Shown here piece by piece: positions 1 to 9,033 of a stretch of 64,000 nt of DNA. Where the stretch lies: contig JAPLKL010000043.1 in NCBI GenBank assembly GCA_026388095.1, forward strand, positions 1-64,000, read 5' to 3'. A program made the translations under genes and the position numbers. Position 1 is the stretch's first letter. Every line of letters begins with the position of its first letter. The notes below the pieces were generated by a model. The model saw only the letters and a program-made list of their open reading frames with translations. It searched no databases and had not been told where the DNA came from. The DNA is from Elusimicrobiota bacterium (lineage in GTDB: Bacteria > Elusimicrobiota > Elusimicrobia > UBA1565 > UBA9628).

Positions 1-1152
1 GACCGGGTCCTCTATCCCATCCAGGACGCCAAGGGCTCGGTGGTGGGCTTCGGAGCGCGGGCCCTGGGCGAGGCCATGCCCAAGTACCTCAACTCTCCCG
101 AGTCCCCCGTGTTCTCCAAGGGGCGCGTCCTTTACGGACTCTGCCTCGGCCTGCCGGAAGTGCGCAAGCAGCGCCGCGTGGTCCTGATGGAAGGCTACAT
201 GGACGTGATGGCCGCGCACCAGCACGGCCTCAAGACCGCCTGCGCGCCGCTGGGCACCGCGCTGACCGTGGACCAGGTCGCCTTGGTCAAGCGCTACGCC
301 GGCGAGGCGGTCGTGGTCTTCGACGCCGACCAGGCCGGAGAGAACGCCGCCCTGCGCAGCGCGGAGCTGCTGCTGGCCGAGGGGCTGGGCGTCTGCGTGG
401 CGACCGTGCCCCAGGGCAAGGACCCGGACGAGTTCCTGCATGCCCACGGCCTGCCGGCCTTCCAGAAATGCCTGGCCGGGGCCGTGGACCTCGCCCAGTT
501 CCAGACCGAGCTGGCTTTGAAGCGCCGCCCCGGGGCCCTAAGCCCGACCGAGAAGTCCGCCGTGGCCCGGGCGGTGCTGGAGACCATCAGCCGCTGCCCG
601 GACGAGATCGTCAAGAGCGGGTGGCTCACGCGCCTGGCGCAGAGGCTCAAGATCGACGAGGGCTCTCTGCGCCTGCAGCTCGCCAAGCGCGGGCATGTCC
701 GTCCGCTGCGGCCGCCCTCCGCCGGGACGGCGCCTGCGGTGCTCCCGCAGGCCGCCTTGGCCGGCGGCGAGGAGGACATCCTCACCGACGTCTTCATGGA
801 GCCGGGGCTCTTCGCATTGGTGCGGGAAGAGGATTTTTCTTCCGAGACCGGCCGGCGCATATGGCGGGCCCTGGCCAAGCTGCAGCCTTGGCCGGGCGAC
901 TGGTCCCGGAGAGTGCGCGAGACGCTCGCGCCGGAGGAGAACTCTCTGGTCCAGAGGCTCCTGCTCAGGTCGGATGAGTTCGACCGGACCGAAGTGGCGT
1001 CGCGCCTGGATGCGACGCTGGCCCGGCGGCGGGCTCAGACCCGATGGGAGGAGCTCCGCCAGGCTTTGAGCCGCGACGGCAGGCTCGGCGAGGTCCAGCA
1101 AGCCGAATACTCCCGGCTCATACGTGAATTGAAAGGTTCGCCGAAGAAATGA
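1..1152 (+). CDS. dnaG: DNA primase DnaG, C-terminal part (cut by window edge)
   Basis: Primase that makes RNA primers at the replication fork. The reading frame is open from base 1, so the zinc-binding N-terminus lies outside the window. The TOPRIM core is visible: the KYLNSPES motif, the catalytic EGYMDVMAAHQHG segment and the metal-binding FDADQAGENA segment. The last 200 or so residues are the variable helicase-interacting region. rpoD follows 101 bp downstream, the dnaG-rpoD order of the classic macromolecular synthesis operon. The short gap before rpoD shows no strong terminator. Confidence 0.95.
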   Translation, partial: DRVLYPIQDAKGSVVGFGARALGEAMPKYLNSPESPVFSKGRVLYGLCLGLPEVRKQRRVVLMEGYMDVMAAHQHGLKTACAPLGTALTVDQVALVKRYAGEAVVVFDADQAGENAALRSAELLLAEGLGVCVATVPQGKDPDEFLHAHGLPAFQKCLAGAVDLAQFQTELALKRRPGALSPTEKSAVARAVLETISRCPDEIVKSGWLTRLAQRLKIDEGSLRLQLAKRGHVRPLRPPSAGTAPAVLPQAALAGGEEDILTDVFMEPGLFALVREEDFSSETGRRIWRALAKLQPWPGDWSRRVRETLAPEENSLVQRLLLRSDEFDRTEVASRLDATLARRRAQTRWEELRQALSRDGRLGEVQQAEYSRLIRELKGSPKK

Positions 1153-1253
1153 ATGGGGCTACCATGCCTGATCCGGTCAAGGCCGGTTGGGCGTCTTGGA
1201 ATTGAGTATGGTGTCCCCGTAATTGCGGAGGACGTGCATTAGGAGAGACGCCC

Positions 1254-2969
1254 ATGGCACTGCATGCGAGTCAGGCGATCAGGAATCTCGTCGCGCTGGG
1301 TCAGGAGCACGGTTATCTCACCCTCGATGAGATAAGCCGGACCCTGTCCATGTCCAACGTGAGCTTCAAGGAGGTCGACGAGCTGATGAGCACGCTCGAG
1401 GACCTCGGCATCGAGATCGTGGACCACAAGAAGTCCGCGATGACCACGGTAGTCGAGAAGGGGCGCTTCGCCGAGGAGTGGGGCGCGGGCTCGGACATCT
1501 CCAACTCCATCCGGATGTATCTCTCCCAAATGGGCCGCGTGCCGCTGTTGAGCCGTGAAGAAGAGGTCACCTTGGCCCGCAACGTCCGCGAGCGCGAGAA
1601 GGAGCTGCGCCTGCTGGTGCTGGAGTCGCCGGTCACCCAGCGCGAGATCCGCTCCTGGGAGACCTTGATCGAGGCCCAGGAGATGACGCCCAAGGAGCTC
1701 ATGCCGCGCGGCCGCAAGACCGCCTCGGAGCTCTCGGGCATGCGTCGGCGCATGAAGTCCGTGGCCGATTTCATCGGGAAGTCCGAGAAGGTGATGAACG
1801 CCCTGCGCGAGAAGCTCAAGAACCCCAGGCTCAAGCCCCTGGCGCGCATCAAGCTGACCAAGGTCATCGAGGCCCGCAACAAGCTGGTCATCGCCAAGAT
1901 CGTGAGCCTCAATCTCAACCAGGACAAGATCAAGCGTCTGACCAACAAGATCAAGAACCTGGCCGCCAAGATCCATGAGTGCCGCGACGAGTTGGGGCGC
2001 TATCACCGCCGCTTCGGCATGAGCTTCGAGCAGCTGCGCGCCTACTACAACCAGGTCAAGAAGGGGCGCATGAAGCCAGACGCTTTCCGGGCCAAGACCG
2101 GCTATTCGCCCACGGCGGTGGAGGCGGCCCTGGAGAACATGCAGGGCGTGGCCGACCACCTGGCGCGCCTCCAGCACACCTTGCCCATCTCCGTGGACAC
2201 ATTTCTCGAGCTCAACGACAAGATCGTGGCCCTGGAGAACGTCATCTTGATCGACAAGCTCAAGCTCATCAAGGCCAACCTGCGCCTAGTGGTCTCCATC
2301 GCCAAGAAGCACGTCCACTCCAACATCGAGCTCTCCGACCTCATCCAGGAGGGCGGCCTGGGGCTGATGAAGGCGGTCGAGAAGTTCGAGTACAAGCGGG
2401 GCTTCAAGTTCTCCACCTACGCGACCTGGTGGATCCGGCAGTCCATCGACCGCGCCATCGCGGACCAGGCGCACACCATCCGCATCCCGGTGCACATGAA
2501 AGAGTTCATCTCCAAGCTCACCAAGGTCACGCGGCGCTACCGGCAGGAGCTGGGCCGCGACCCGAACCTTGAGGAATACACCCGCTTCCTGCACATCTCC
2601 ATGGACAAGGTCAAGCACGTCCTGAAGATCATGCAGGAACCGGTGTCCTTGTCCACGCCGATCGGCGAGAACGAGGATTCCTATCTGGAGGACTTCATCG
2701 AGGACCGGGCCGAAGCGGCGCCGTCCAATTCCGCCAGCTCTTTCCTGCGCCGCCGCGAGGTGGAGAAGGTGCTCGCGACCTTGACCGGCCGGGAGGCCAA
2801 GATCATCAAGCTGCGCTTCGGCATCGACTCGGGTTATCCCCGGACCTTGGAGGAGGTGGGGCGCATCTTCCGGGTGACGCGCGAGCGCGTGCGTCAGATC
2901 GAGGCCAAGGCCATCCGCAAGCTGCGCCATCCTTCCCGCAGCAAGTCCCTGCGGGACTACCTGGAGTAG
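1254..2969 (+). CDS. rpoD: RNA polymerase primary sigma factor (sigma-70)
   Basis: Housekeeping sigma factor, 571 aa. Region 1.1-like sequence ([13 protein letters not shown]) is at the N-terminus, followed by a charged non-conserved spacer, then region 2 with [19 protein letters not shown] and [18 protein letters not shown], region 3 and region 4 with [20 protein letters not shown]. The C-terminus is the usual LRDYLE. The start is set by AGGAGAG about 7 nt upstream. The intact region 2.4 predicts recognition of TATAAT-like -10 elements, matching the hexamers seen before many genes here. Hairpins follow the stop codon. Confidence 0.97.
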   Translation: MALHASQAIRNLVALGQEHGYLTLDEISRTLSMSNVSFKEVDELMSTLEDLGIEIVDHKKSAMTTVVEKGRFAEEWGAGSDISNSIRMYLSQMGRVPLLSREEEVTLARNVREREKELRLLVLESPVTQREIRSWETLIEAQEMTPKELMPRGRKTASELSGMRRRMKSVADFIGKSEKVMNALREKLKNPRLKPLARIKLTKVIEARNKLVIAKIVSLNLNQDKIKRLTNKIKNLAAKIHECRDELGRYHRRFGMSFEQLRAYYNQVKKGRMKPDAFRAKTGYSPTAVEAALENMQGVADHLARLQHTLPISVDTFLELNDKIVALENVILIDKLKLIKANLRLVVSIAKKHVHSNIELSDLIQEGGLGLMKAVEKFEYKRGFKFSTYATWWIRQSIDRAIADQAHTIRIPVHMKEFISKLTKVTRRYRQELGRDPNLEEYTRFLHISMDKVKHVLKIMQEPVSLSTPIGENEDSYLEDFIEDRAEAAPSNSASSFLRRREVEKVLATLTGREAKIIKLRFGIDSGYPRTLEEVGRIFRVTRERVRQIEAKAIRKLRHPSRSKSLRDYLE

Positions 2970-3008
2970 CCATGAGACACCAGAACGCCAGAAAACCGGG
3001 TCCCTGAT

Positions 3009-3117
3009 GGCTATCGGCGCCTGAACTTTTCCGATGATAGCCCCGGACTTGACCGCCGCCGCCGGCCGTAAGGAAATCCGTCCGGCCGGTGCCTGCGGAA
3101 CTTCCGATACCGCAGGC
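3009..3117. repeat. Hairpin array downstream of rpoD
   Basis: Three consecutive inverted repeats fill the 168-bp gap between rpoD and the next gene: 3009-3042 (GGCTATCGG with CCGATgATAGCC, one bulge), 3062-3089 (CCGGCCG with CGGCCGG) and 3091-3117 (GCCTGCGG with CCGCAGGC, perfect 8 bp). None is followed by a T run. They may form a rho-independent-like end for rpoD or belong to the hairpin arrays seen at 10.0, 36.7 and 39.3 kb. Confidence 0.55.
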
Positions 3118-3137
3118 GCCGGCCTGCGGGGAGGAAC

Positions 3138-4259
3138 ATGACCCGCCGGCTCGTCATCGCGGGGGGCTTCCTGGCTTCGCTGGGCCTGCTAGCCTATCTC
3201 ATCGGGGGCCGGCTTACGGCCCTGCTGCGCATCGGCACCCAGTTGGACTGGTCGTACGTGGCCGCGGCGGTGCTTTGCGCGCTGGCCAGCTATTTCATGG
3301 TGGGGCTGGTTTTGCGCCAGGTGCTGGCCCTCCTCGGGCATTCCCTGCCCTTCCCCGTCGTGCTGGGCATCGCCTTGGTCTCCACCTCGGTCAACTATTT
3401 CGTCTCCACCGCGGGTGTCAGCGGATTCGCGCTCAAGGCGCACCTGCTGCGCAAGAGGCAGGTCCCCTACGCCACGACCGTGATGGCGGCCGTGGTCAGT
3501 TCAGCCATCCTCTATTTCGTCCTGGCCGGCATCCTCGGCCAAGGGCTGATCTATCTTTTCATGCACCTGCAAGGGGCGCGCATCGCCATCATGGAGGGGA
3601 TCGTGGGGCTGGGTCTGCTGCTGGGGACCGCCATCGTCCTCATGGTCTTCGTCTTCAACCACAAGCTGCGCGGCCGCGTCATGCGCAGCGCCTTCCACCG
3701 TCTCAATCGGGTGGTCTTCTCCTTCTCCAAGCGGGATATCCCCCGTGAGGAGTTCGTGGAGTTCGAGCACCAGCTGGCCGCGGGACTGGGCACCATCCAC
3801 CACCACAAGGGCAGGCTCACCAAGGCCATAGCCTTCACCGGGCTCGACTGGGTCTTGGCCATGCTCACCCTGCATTTCTGCCTGTGCGCGGTGGGGATGG
3901 TGCATATGCCGGTCGGCCACCTCGTCGCCGGCTTCAGCGCCGGCCAGGCCACGACGCTCATCCCGGGCCTGCCCGGAGGCCTGGGCGCCATGGAGGGGTC
4001 CGTAGCCGCGACTTTCAGCGGCCTCGGACTGGACTGGGACGACGCGCTCATGGCCGTCCTGCTCTACCGCGTCGCGTACTATCTCATCCCCGGCATCCTG
4101 AGCGTCTTCGTCCTGTGGGGCCTGAAGATGTCCGAGCCTGACCTCATGGCTCAGACGGCGCTCGATACCGAGACCCTGCCGGAGGAGCTCAAACGCAAGG
4201 CGCGCGAGCTCGAGCACAGCCAGCCCTGGCCGCATGCGCATCGGCAGGGAAGGGATTGA
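3138..4259 (+). CDS. Lysylphosphatidylglycerol synthase TM-domain (UPF0104) membrane protein
   Basis: Integral membrane protein of 373 aa with about eight hydrophobic segments and the family hallmark PGLPGGLGAMEGSVAA near residue 280. This domain is the flippase half of MprF and also occurs alone in many bacteria, where its lipid substrate is usually unknown. There is no LPG synthase catalytic domain here, so lipid or lipid-linked cargo movement is inferred only. The start has GGGGAGGAAC directly before ATG. It is probably transcribed independently of rpoD, since the hairpin array separates them. Confidence 0.8.
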   Translation: MTRRLVIAGGFLASLGLLAYLIGGRLTALLRIGTQLDWSYVAAAVLCALASYFMVGLVLRQVLALLGHSLPFPVVLGIALVSTSVNYFVSTAGVSGFALKAHLLRKRQVPYATTVMAAVVSSAILYFVLAGILGQGLIYLFMHLQGARIAIMEGIVGLGLLLGTAIVLMVFVFNHKLRGRVMRSAFHRLNRVVFSFSKRDIPREEFVEFEHQLAAGLGTIHHHKGRLTKAIAFTGLDWVLAMLTLHFCLCAVGMVHMPVGHLVAGFSAGQATTLIPGLPGGLGAMEGSVAATFSGLGLDWDDALMAVLLYRVAYYLIPGILSVFVLWGLKMSEPDLMAQTALDTETLPEELKRKARELEHSQPWPHAHRQGRD

Positions 4260-4263
4260 ACGC

Positions 4264-4458
4264 ATGAAGCGATGGACTGTCCTGCCGCTCCTGGCCGCCG
4301 CCACGTCCCCGGCTGCGGCCGAAACCTTCACCTTCACCGCGCGGCCCAGCCGGTTGGCGCGACAGCCGCCAAGCCTCAGCTCCAAGCGAAGCCGAGCTAG
4401 CAGAGGTCCACACCGCAGACACCCCAGCAGGGGACGCCGCCGAAGAAATAGGCACTGA
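4264..4458 (+). pseudogene. Short secreted ORF, probably decayed
   Basis: A 64-codon frame starts 5 nt after the flippase-like gene with an apparent signal peptide (MKRWTVLPLLAAATSPAAA), then becomes an arginine-rich tail typical of a wrong frame in GC-rich DNA. Another frame nearby reads as acidic, protein-like sequence (VHTADTPAGDAAEEIGTDQ, about 4405-4465). This suggests one or two frameshifts in a small secreted protein. No family was recognised. Confidence 0.3.
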
Positions 4459-4471
4459 CCAGGTGATAAAC

Positions 4472-4501
4472 GGGGCCCGCGTCAATGAGTGCGCGGGCCC
4501 C
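4472..4501 (+). terminator. Strong GC hairpin
   Basis: Perfect 10-bp inverted repeat GGGGCCCGCG / CGCGGGCCCC with a 10-nt loop, between the decayed ORF and the PAS kinase. There is no following T tract, so it is terminator-like rather than a canonical intrinsic terminator. Confidence 0.5.
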
Positions 4502-4537
4502 GTCAGCCTCCGGCAGGAGGACAGCAATATGCGGATT

Positions 4538-4546
4538 TGCTAGAAT
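4538..4546 (+). promoter_or_regulatory. Extended -10 promoter of PAS kinase
   Basis: TGCTAGAAT is an extended -10 (TGn plus five of six bases of TATAAT), ending 15 nt before the ATG at 4562. Transcription would start about 8 nt before the start codon. The same TGCTAGAAT occurs before the E1 gene at 55858. Confidence 0.5.
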
Positions 4547-4561
4547 CCAAATAAGAGACAC

Positions 4562-5695
4562 ATGGACACCACTAGCAAGACATCGGGGAACCAGACCCGC
4601 ATCCTCGCTTCAATCGTTGCGTCATCAGAGGATGCCATCTACGCCAAGACCCTGGATGGGATCATCACCCAGTGGAACAAAGGTGCTGAGAAGATATACG
4701 GATACACAGCGAAAGAGGCGATAGGCCAATCGGTCTCCATTCTGACCCCGCCGGATCGCAACGATGAGCTGCCGGGCATTCTCGCCAGAATCCGCAAGGG
4801 CGAGCATGTGGAACATTACGAAACGGGGCGCGTACGCAAGGACGCCTCTCTTGTCTACGTGTCCATCTCCATCTCGCCGATTCTTGACGCTAAGGGGGTG
4901 GTCACCGGTGCCTCCACGATTGCCAGGGACATCACTGGGCACCGGCGCCTCGAAGAGGCTCTCCGCAAGAACATACAGCTTGAGTCCGCCAACAAAATAC
5001 TTGATTCCTTCGGCCGTGCCATCGCTCACGAGTTGCGCAATCCACTGACAGTTCTCAAGGGCAACGTCTTCCTTCTGCTTAAAAATTATGGGGACAAGCT
5101 GGACTCCCAAGGGAAGAACATCCTAGAGATGACGGGACATGCGGTCGATAGGATAAGCGGGATCGTCGCGGACCTACAGGACCTCTGTAATGCCTCTTGC
5201 CCCGAGATACACTGCGAGTCAGTGGATTTGAGTTCTTTTGCCCATGCGGAAGCTGCCCGCCTCCAAGCAAGCAGTCCCAAACGGCGCGTGGATTGGCGCA
5301 TCGCTGATGGCTTGGTTGCCAAGGGCGATGCCGGGCTCTTGCGCATGGCGTTATCGAATCTGCTCAGAAACGCCTGGAAGTTCACGGCGAAGACCGAAAA
5401 GCCAATCATAGAATTCGGGATGTCCCCACGCGACGGAGTGCCCGTTTATTTCGTAATGGACAATGGAGCGGGTTTCGACATGGCTGACGCCCACAAACTT
5501 TTCCAGCCATTTTCCAGACTCCATGGGTCGAATGAATTTGTGGGTACTGGCATCGGCCTGACTATCGTCGAAAATGTCATCCGCCGCCACAACGGACGCG
5601 TGTGGGCCGAAGGCAAAGTCCAGGAAGGAGCGACCTTCCGCTTCACGCTCGCCGCGGAATGGCCTGGACCAATGCCTGAAGTACGGGCTACGTGA
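4562..5695 (+). CDS. PAS-domain sensor histidine kinase (soluble)
   Basis: 377 aa, no signal peptide or membrane segment, so probably cytoplasmic. A PAS domain covers about residues 15-135 (DAIYAKTLDGIITQWNKGAE, GYTAKEAIGQ). The HisKA phosphoacceptor helix has IAHELRNPLTVLKGN near residue 160. The HATPase domain has NLLRNAWKFT (N box), VMDNGAGFDMADA (G1) and GTGIGLTIVENVIRRHNGRV (G2). No response regulator is adjacent. Base composition is visibly less GC-rich than the neighbours, and an integrase scrap lies just downstream, so acquisition by transfer is plausible. Confidence 0.88.
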   Translation: MDTTSKTSGNQTRILASIVASSEDAIYAKTLDGIITQWNKGAEKIYGYTAKEAIGQSVSILTPPDRNDELPGILARIRKGEHVEHYETGRVRKDASLVYVSISISPILDAKGVVTGASTIARDITGHRRLEEALRKNIQLESANKILDSFGRAIAHELRNPLTVLKGNVFLLLKNYGDKLDSQGKNILEMTGHAVDRISGIVADLQDLCNASCPEIHCESVDLSSFAHAEAARLQASSPKRRVDWRIADGLVAKGDAGLLRMALSNLLRNAWKFTAKTEKPIIEFGMSPRDGVPVYFVMDNGAGFDMADAHKLFQPFSRLHGSNEFVGTGIGLTIVENVIRRHNGRVWAEGKVQEGATFRFTLAAEWPGPMPEVRAT

Positions 5696-5735
5696 AGCCC
5701 ATTTATCTGCAGTAGCGGCCTGGGGCAGGCCGCCC

Positions 5736-5822
5736 TATGCCACGCATTTCGTGATGCCGGGAGGAGACTTGCTGACCCTCTCGAAGTTGCTGGGGCATTC
5801 AACGACCACTATCCCTAAAAGG
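5736..5822 (+). pseudogene. Tyrosine recombinase C-terminal fragment
   Basis: A stretch of about 29 codons reads YATHFVMPGGDLLTLSKLLG then HSTTTIPK. This matches the tyrosine recombinase/phage integrase signature in which the catalytic R-H-x-x-R region leads to ATHFVxxGxDLxxLxxLLGH and then the nucleophile Tyr. The LRH arginine before it and the Tyr after it are both gone, so this is a remnant only. It sits between the lower-GC kinase and the MscS gene and probably marks an old integration boundary. Confidence 0.65.
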
Positions 5823-5852
5823 TCTGGTCTGTGCGTCCCGCCCGCGATTAGC

Positions 5853-5858
5853 TAGAAT
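5853..5858 (+). promoter_or_regulatory. -10 element, leaderless start of MscS gene
   Basis: TAGAAT is followed by exactly 6 nt and then the ATG at 5865. A transcription start 7 nt past the hexamer would be the A of the start codon. No Shine-Dalgarno sequence is present. Confidence 0.6.
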
Positions 5859-5864
5859 CCCTGT

Positions 5865-7406
5865 ATGGGTCTCCGGGACTGCCTGGCCGCCGTCTTCACC
5901 CCGACCTTGCTCTGGCTCTATCCGTTCATTTTGGCGGCCATCCTGCTCATCTACGCGGCGGCGCCCCCGGCTCGCCGGCGCCTGGCCGCCGCCGCGCTCC
6001 TGGCTTTGGCTTCGGCCGCGGGCCTGCTCGCGGCCGCGGTCCTGCGCCGCGTCGGCTTCGCGCCGGACGCCGGCTTCTACCGGATCACCCATGGGCTCTC
6101 GGCCTTGCTCCTGGCTCTGGCCGCCATCAACACGGCGGCCGCCACGGCCTTCGACATCATCTTGCCGGCCCTGCGCCTGCCCCTGCCGGCGCTCCTGAGC
6201 GACCTGGTCCTGGCCATCGTCTACGTCGGAGCCGCCCTGACCGTAGCCGGACACGAGGGCGCCAACCTCACGGGGATCCTGGCCACCTCGGCCATGGTCA
6301 CGGCCGTGGTCGCCTTCTCGTTGCAGGACACCTTGGGCAACGTCATCGGCGGCATGGTCCTGCACTTGGAGAGCTCCTTCGCTCCCGGGGACTGCATCCG
6401 CGCCGGGAAGGACGAAGGCATGGTCCGTGAGATCCGCTGGCGGCAGACCACGCTGGACACGGGCTCGGGCGACATCATCGTCATCCCCAACAGCACCCTC
6501 ATGAAGGGGACCGTGACGGTCCTGGGCCGCGCCGGCGGGCCGCCGCTGCGCAGCCTTATGAAGATCCCTTTCAACGTGTACTATGACCGGCCGCCCAACG
6601 AGGTCATCGCCGCCGTGGAGGCGGCCCTGCGCGCCGACCCGCCCCCGGGCGTGGCCGCGGACCCGGCGCCCGGTTGCGTTCTCCTCGACTTCGCCGAGAG
6701 CCATGCGGTCTATGCCGCGCGCTATTGGCTCACCGCCATCGACCGGCCCGAGGCCACGGCCTCCGAGGTGCGCGTGCGCATCTACTACGCCTTGGCTCGA
6801 GCCGGCATCAAGCTCTCCATCCCCAGCCGCTCCATCGTCGTCACCCAGAAGGACGCCGACGTCCAGGAGAGCAGGGGCCGCTTCGAGCTGGAACGCCGCA
6901 TCGAGGCCCTGCGCGGCGTGGACTTGTTCCGGAGCCTCAACGACGAGGAGATCCGCACGCTGGCCGGCCGCCTCAATGCCGCCCCGTTCGCCCGCGGGGA
7001 GGCCCTCACCCGGCAGGGGGCCCCGGACGACTGGCTTTACATCGTCTATGACGGAGAGGCCGATATCCGCCTGCACGCCTCCGGCGGCCAGGCTTTCCAG
7101 AGCGTGGCCCGGCTCAAAGCCGGCGCTTTCCTGGGGGAGATGAGCCTCATGACCGGCGAGCCGCGTTCGGCGACGGTCGTGGCCGTGACCGATATGGGCT
7201 GCTACCGCCTTGACCGGCAGGACTTCAAGGACATCCTGCTCCACCGCCCCCAGATCGCGGAAGCCATCTCGTCGGTGCTGGCCCAGCGCAAGCTGGAGCT
7301 CGAGAGCGCGCGCGAAGGCCTCGATGAGGAGGCCGGCCGTCAGCGCCTGCAGAGCGCGCAGGGCGATCTGCTCTCGCGCATACGCAGCCTGTTCGCCCTG
7401 GGCTGA
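5865..7406 (+). CDS. MscS-type mechanosensitive channel with C-terminal cyclic-nucleotide-binding domain
   Basis: 513 aa. About four N-terminal hydrophobic segments precede the MscS pore and beta domain (residues about 140-210: DTLGNVIGGMVLHLESSFAP, GMVREIRWRQTTLDT, IVIPNS). Residues about 350-490 form a cNMP-binding domain, with phosphate-binding-cassette-like GAFLGEMSLMTGEPRSATV. Related proteins couple channel gating to cyclic nucleotides, though ligand identity cannot be read here. The channel would act in osmotic down-shock. Translation appears leaderless. About 75 bp separate it from the next gene. Confidence 0.9.
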   Translation: MGLRDCLAAVFTPTLLWLYPFILAAILLIYAAAPPARRRLAAAALLALASAAGLLAAAVLRRVGFAPDAGFYRITHGLSALLLALAAINTAAATAFDIILPALRLPLPALLSDLVLAIVYVGAALTVAGHEGANLTGILATSAMVTAVVAFSLQDTLGNVIGGMVLHLESSFAPGDCIRAGKDEGMVREIRWRQTTLDTGSGDIIVIPNSTLMKGTVTVLGRAGGPPLRSLMKIPFNVYYDRPPNEVIAAVEAALRADPPPGVAADPAPGCVLLDFAESHAVYAARYWLTAIDRPEATASEVRVRIYYALARAGIKLSIPSRSIVVTQKDADVQESRGRFELERRIEALRGVDLFRSLNDEEIRTLAGRLNAAPFARGEALTRQGAPDDWLYIVYDGEADIRLHASGGQAFQSVARLKAGAFLGEMSLMTGEPRSATVVAVTDMGCYRLDRQDFKDILLHRPQIAEAISSVLAQRKLELESAREGLDEEAGRQRLQSAQGDLLSRIRSLFALG

Positions 7407-7482
7407 GGGCCGCCATAGCGGCCTCGGTTTGGAATAAATCCGATACATCCTCCAGCCATAACATAAGCAGCCCGGGACGGAG

Positions 7483-8301
7483 ATGAGGCCCATGCTTTGC
7501 GCGACCAAGATCGGGATCTGCCTGGCTTTGGCCGCGCTCTGCCCGGCCGGGGCCTGGGGCGAGCCACCGCTGGGGCCGGGCCCGGATCCCGCGCCGGCGC
7601 TCGGCGAGCGCTGGGACGGAGCCGTGGCGGGGACGGTCCAGCCGGCTTATCGCTTCGTGGAAGGGATATCGGACGGGGTCTATGATTTCATGCGCGAGCA
7701 CGTCATCGGCAGCATCATGCCGGGCCGCATGACCCGCAACCTCAAAGCCGCCCCCCGAGAGGATTCGGCCCCGCTGTTCGAGCAGAACCTGCGCGGGAAG
7801 GAGTCGCGCTTCCTGCAGCGCGCGCGCGAGGCCTATCCGGTCCTGGACGACAGGGACGGCCCCCCGGATCCGGTCCGGTTCCAGCAATGGCGCTCCTGGG
7901 CCGTCGAGGAGCAGGTCAGCGTGACGGTCGACGCGCTCAAGGACACCCTGCTCGAGCGCTACCAGCTCGAGCTCTTCGGCCGTTCCGCCCAAGCCTACGC
8001 CCTGCAGCGGCGCAACTGGGACCCTGGCCTCGTGACCATGGCCGGGCTCGTGGGCGGCGCCCTCCTCTACGTCAACGGCATGCACGCCGTGGCCCATATG
8101 GGCCGCTGGTCGCTCGCCGTGGACCTGCGCTCCGGAGCGCGCCTTCGGCAAGCCCTGCAGAACGGCGCCTCCTCCGGGAGGCTGGCGGGCTTGGAGCTGG
8201 GCTACCGGGACCTGCCCCTGGCTTTGGCCGCGGAATGGGGATCGCAAGGCGGCCGCTTGCGCGGCGAGCGCGTGGGGCTCATCTACCGGCTCCGGTACTG
8301 A
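7483..8301 (+). CDS. Hypothetical secreted protein
   Basis: 272 aa with a clear signal peptide (ICLALAALCPAGAWG, cleavage near residue 26). The mature part has no motif I recognise. It contains hydrophobic VTMAGLVGGALLYVNGMHAV around residue 185 and ends in alternating beta-like sequence (YRDLPLALAAEWG, LIYRLRY), which would be compatible with an outer-membrane-associated or short beta-barrel segment. GGGACGGAG lies just before ATG. It ends 2 bp before the convergent gene on the minus strand. Function unknown. Confidence 0.65.
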   Translation: MRPMLCATKIGICLALAALCPAGAWGEPPLGPGPDPAPALGERWDGAVAGTVQPAYRFVEGISDGVYDFMREHVIGSIMPGRMTRNLKAAPREDSAPLFEQNLRGKESRFLQRAREAYPVLDDRDGPPDPVRFQQWRSWAVEEQVSVTVDALKDTLLERYQLELFGRSAQAYALQRRNWDPGLVTMAGLVGGALLYVNGMHAVAHMGRWSLAVDLRSGARLRQALQNGASSGRLAGLELGYRDLPLALAAEWGSQGGRLRGERVGLIYRLRY

Positions 8302-8303
8302 GC

Positions 8304-8969
8304 TCAGCGGTAGGGGATGAAGGCCGCTACCTTGTCGGGGCCGCCGTTGGTGCAGTCGGCGTAGAGGGGCTGGCAGTGGTCGCTGCAGCCCACCAGAGCG
8401 CCGGAGCCGTCCGGGTCCGGGGCCACGACCTCGATGTGCCCTGAGTCCCGGCTGAAGCACTGGCCGCGCTGGTAGACCAAGATGGTCCCGGGCAGAAGCT
8501 GGGCGGGGTCTTCGGGGACGGCCACTTCCTTGAGTTTGATCGCCGCGAGCTTGTCCGGCATGTCTCTAGCCCAGAGGGTGAACTGGAAGGCGCGGTCGCC
8601 GTAGCCGGAGTCGATGCCCAGCGCGTACCAACTCCTGGCCGCGCCCGGGTCGTTGTCGCTCTGCACGATATCCGCGGCTTCCAGCGCTTCCGCCACGCCT
8701 TCATAGCAATGGCCGACGGTGCCGCGGCGCTTGGCCACGGCGCGGGCCGCCGCCGCCAGAGCCGAGGCGCGGTCCTGGTCATAGGCCTCGGCCGGGGCCG
8801 CGGCCTGAGCCGAGACTTGGGGGACTTCGGCTGGCGGCGCGTGCGCCCCCACCTCGGCGGAGGTGCGCGCGAGGGCTCCCGCGGCCGCGGAGAGGTCAAG
8901 CCTGTGCGTGCCGGCATCCGCGGCAGCGCTTGAGGAGCAGGCCAGCAGCAGCAAGGTCAGGAGGCTCAT
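8304..8969 (-). CDS. Secreted NlpC/CHAP-like cysteine hydrolase (inferred)
   Basis: 221 aa with a signal peptide that may be a lipoprotein type (LLTLLLLACSSS). The C-terminal half has the arrangement of a papain-like amidase: GHCYEGV near residue 85 (candidate nucleophile Cys), LLPGTILVYQRG, then SGHIEVV (candidate His). That suggests a peptidoglycan hydrolase, but the assignment rests on motif spacing only. The ATG is preceded at exactly 6 nt by TATGCT (8976-8981 complement), a leaderless promoter pattern. The neighbour on the plus strand ends 2 bp away. Confidence 0.6.
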   Translation of the reverse strand: MSLLTLLLLACSSSAAADAGTHRLDLSAAAGALARTSAEVGAHAPPAEVPQVSAQAAAPAEAYDQDRASALAAAARAVAKRRGTVGHCYEGVAEALEAADIVQSDNDPGAARSWYALGIDSGYGDRAFQFTLWARDMPDKLAAIKLKEVAVPEDPAQLLPGTILVYQRGQCFSRDSGHIEVVAPDPDGSGALVGCSDHCQPLYADCTNGGPDKVAAFIPYR

Positions 8970-9033
8970 ATCCCTAGCATAGGCCGAGCGGCCCGGCTCT
9001 TCCCGGGCCCGGGGACCCGGGTCGGGCTGGGCC

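Noticed and set aside
1239-2177. Long antisense open frames opposite rpoD, the fusion ATPase, SurE and others
   Set aside because: Typical of high-GC DNA where the antisense third-position frame lacks stops; no domain motifs, no ribosome sites, and the sense genes are certain.
4234-4527. Antisense frame opposite the small decayed ORF
   Set aside because: Low complexity and no start signal; the plus-strand signal peptide is more convincing, though that gene is also doubtful.
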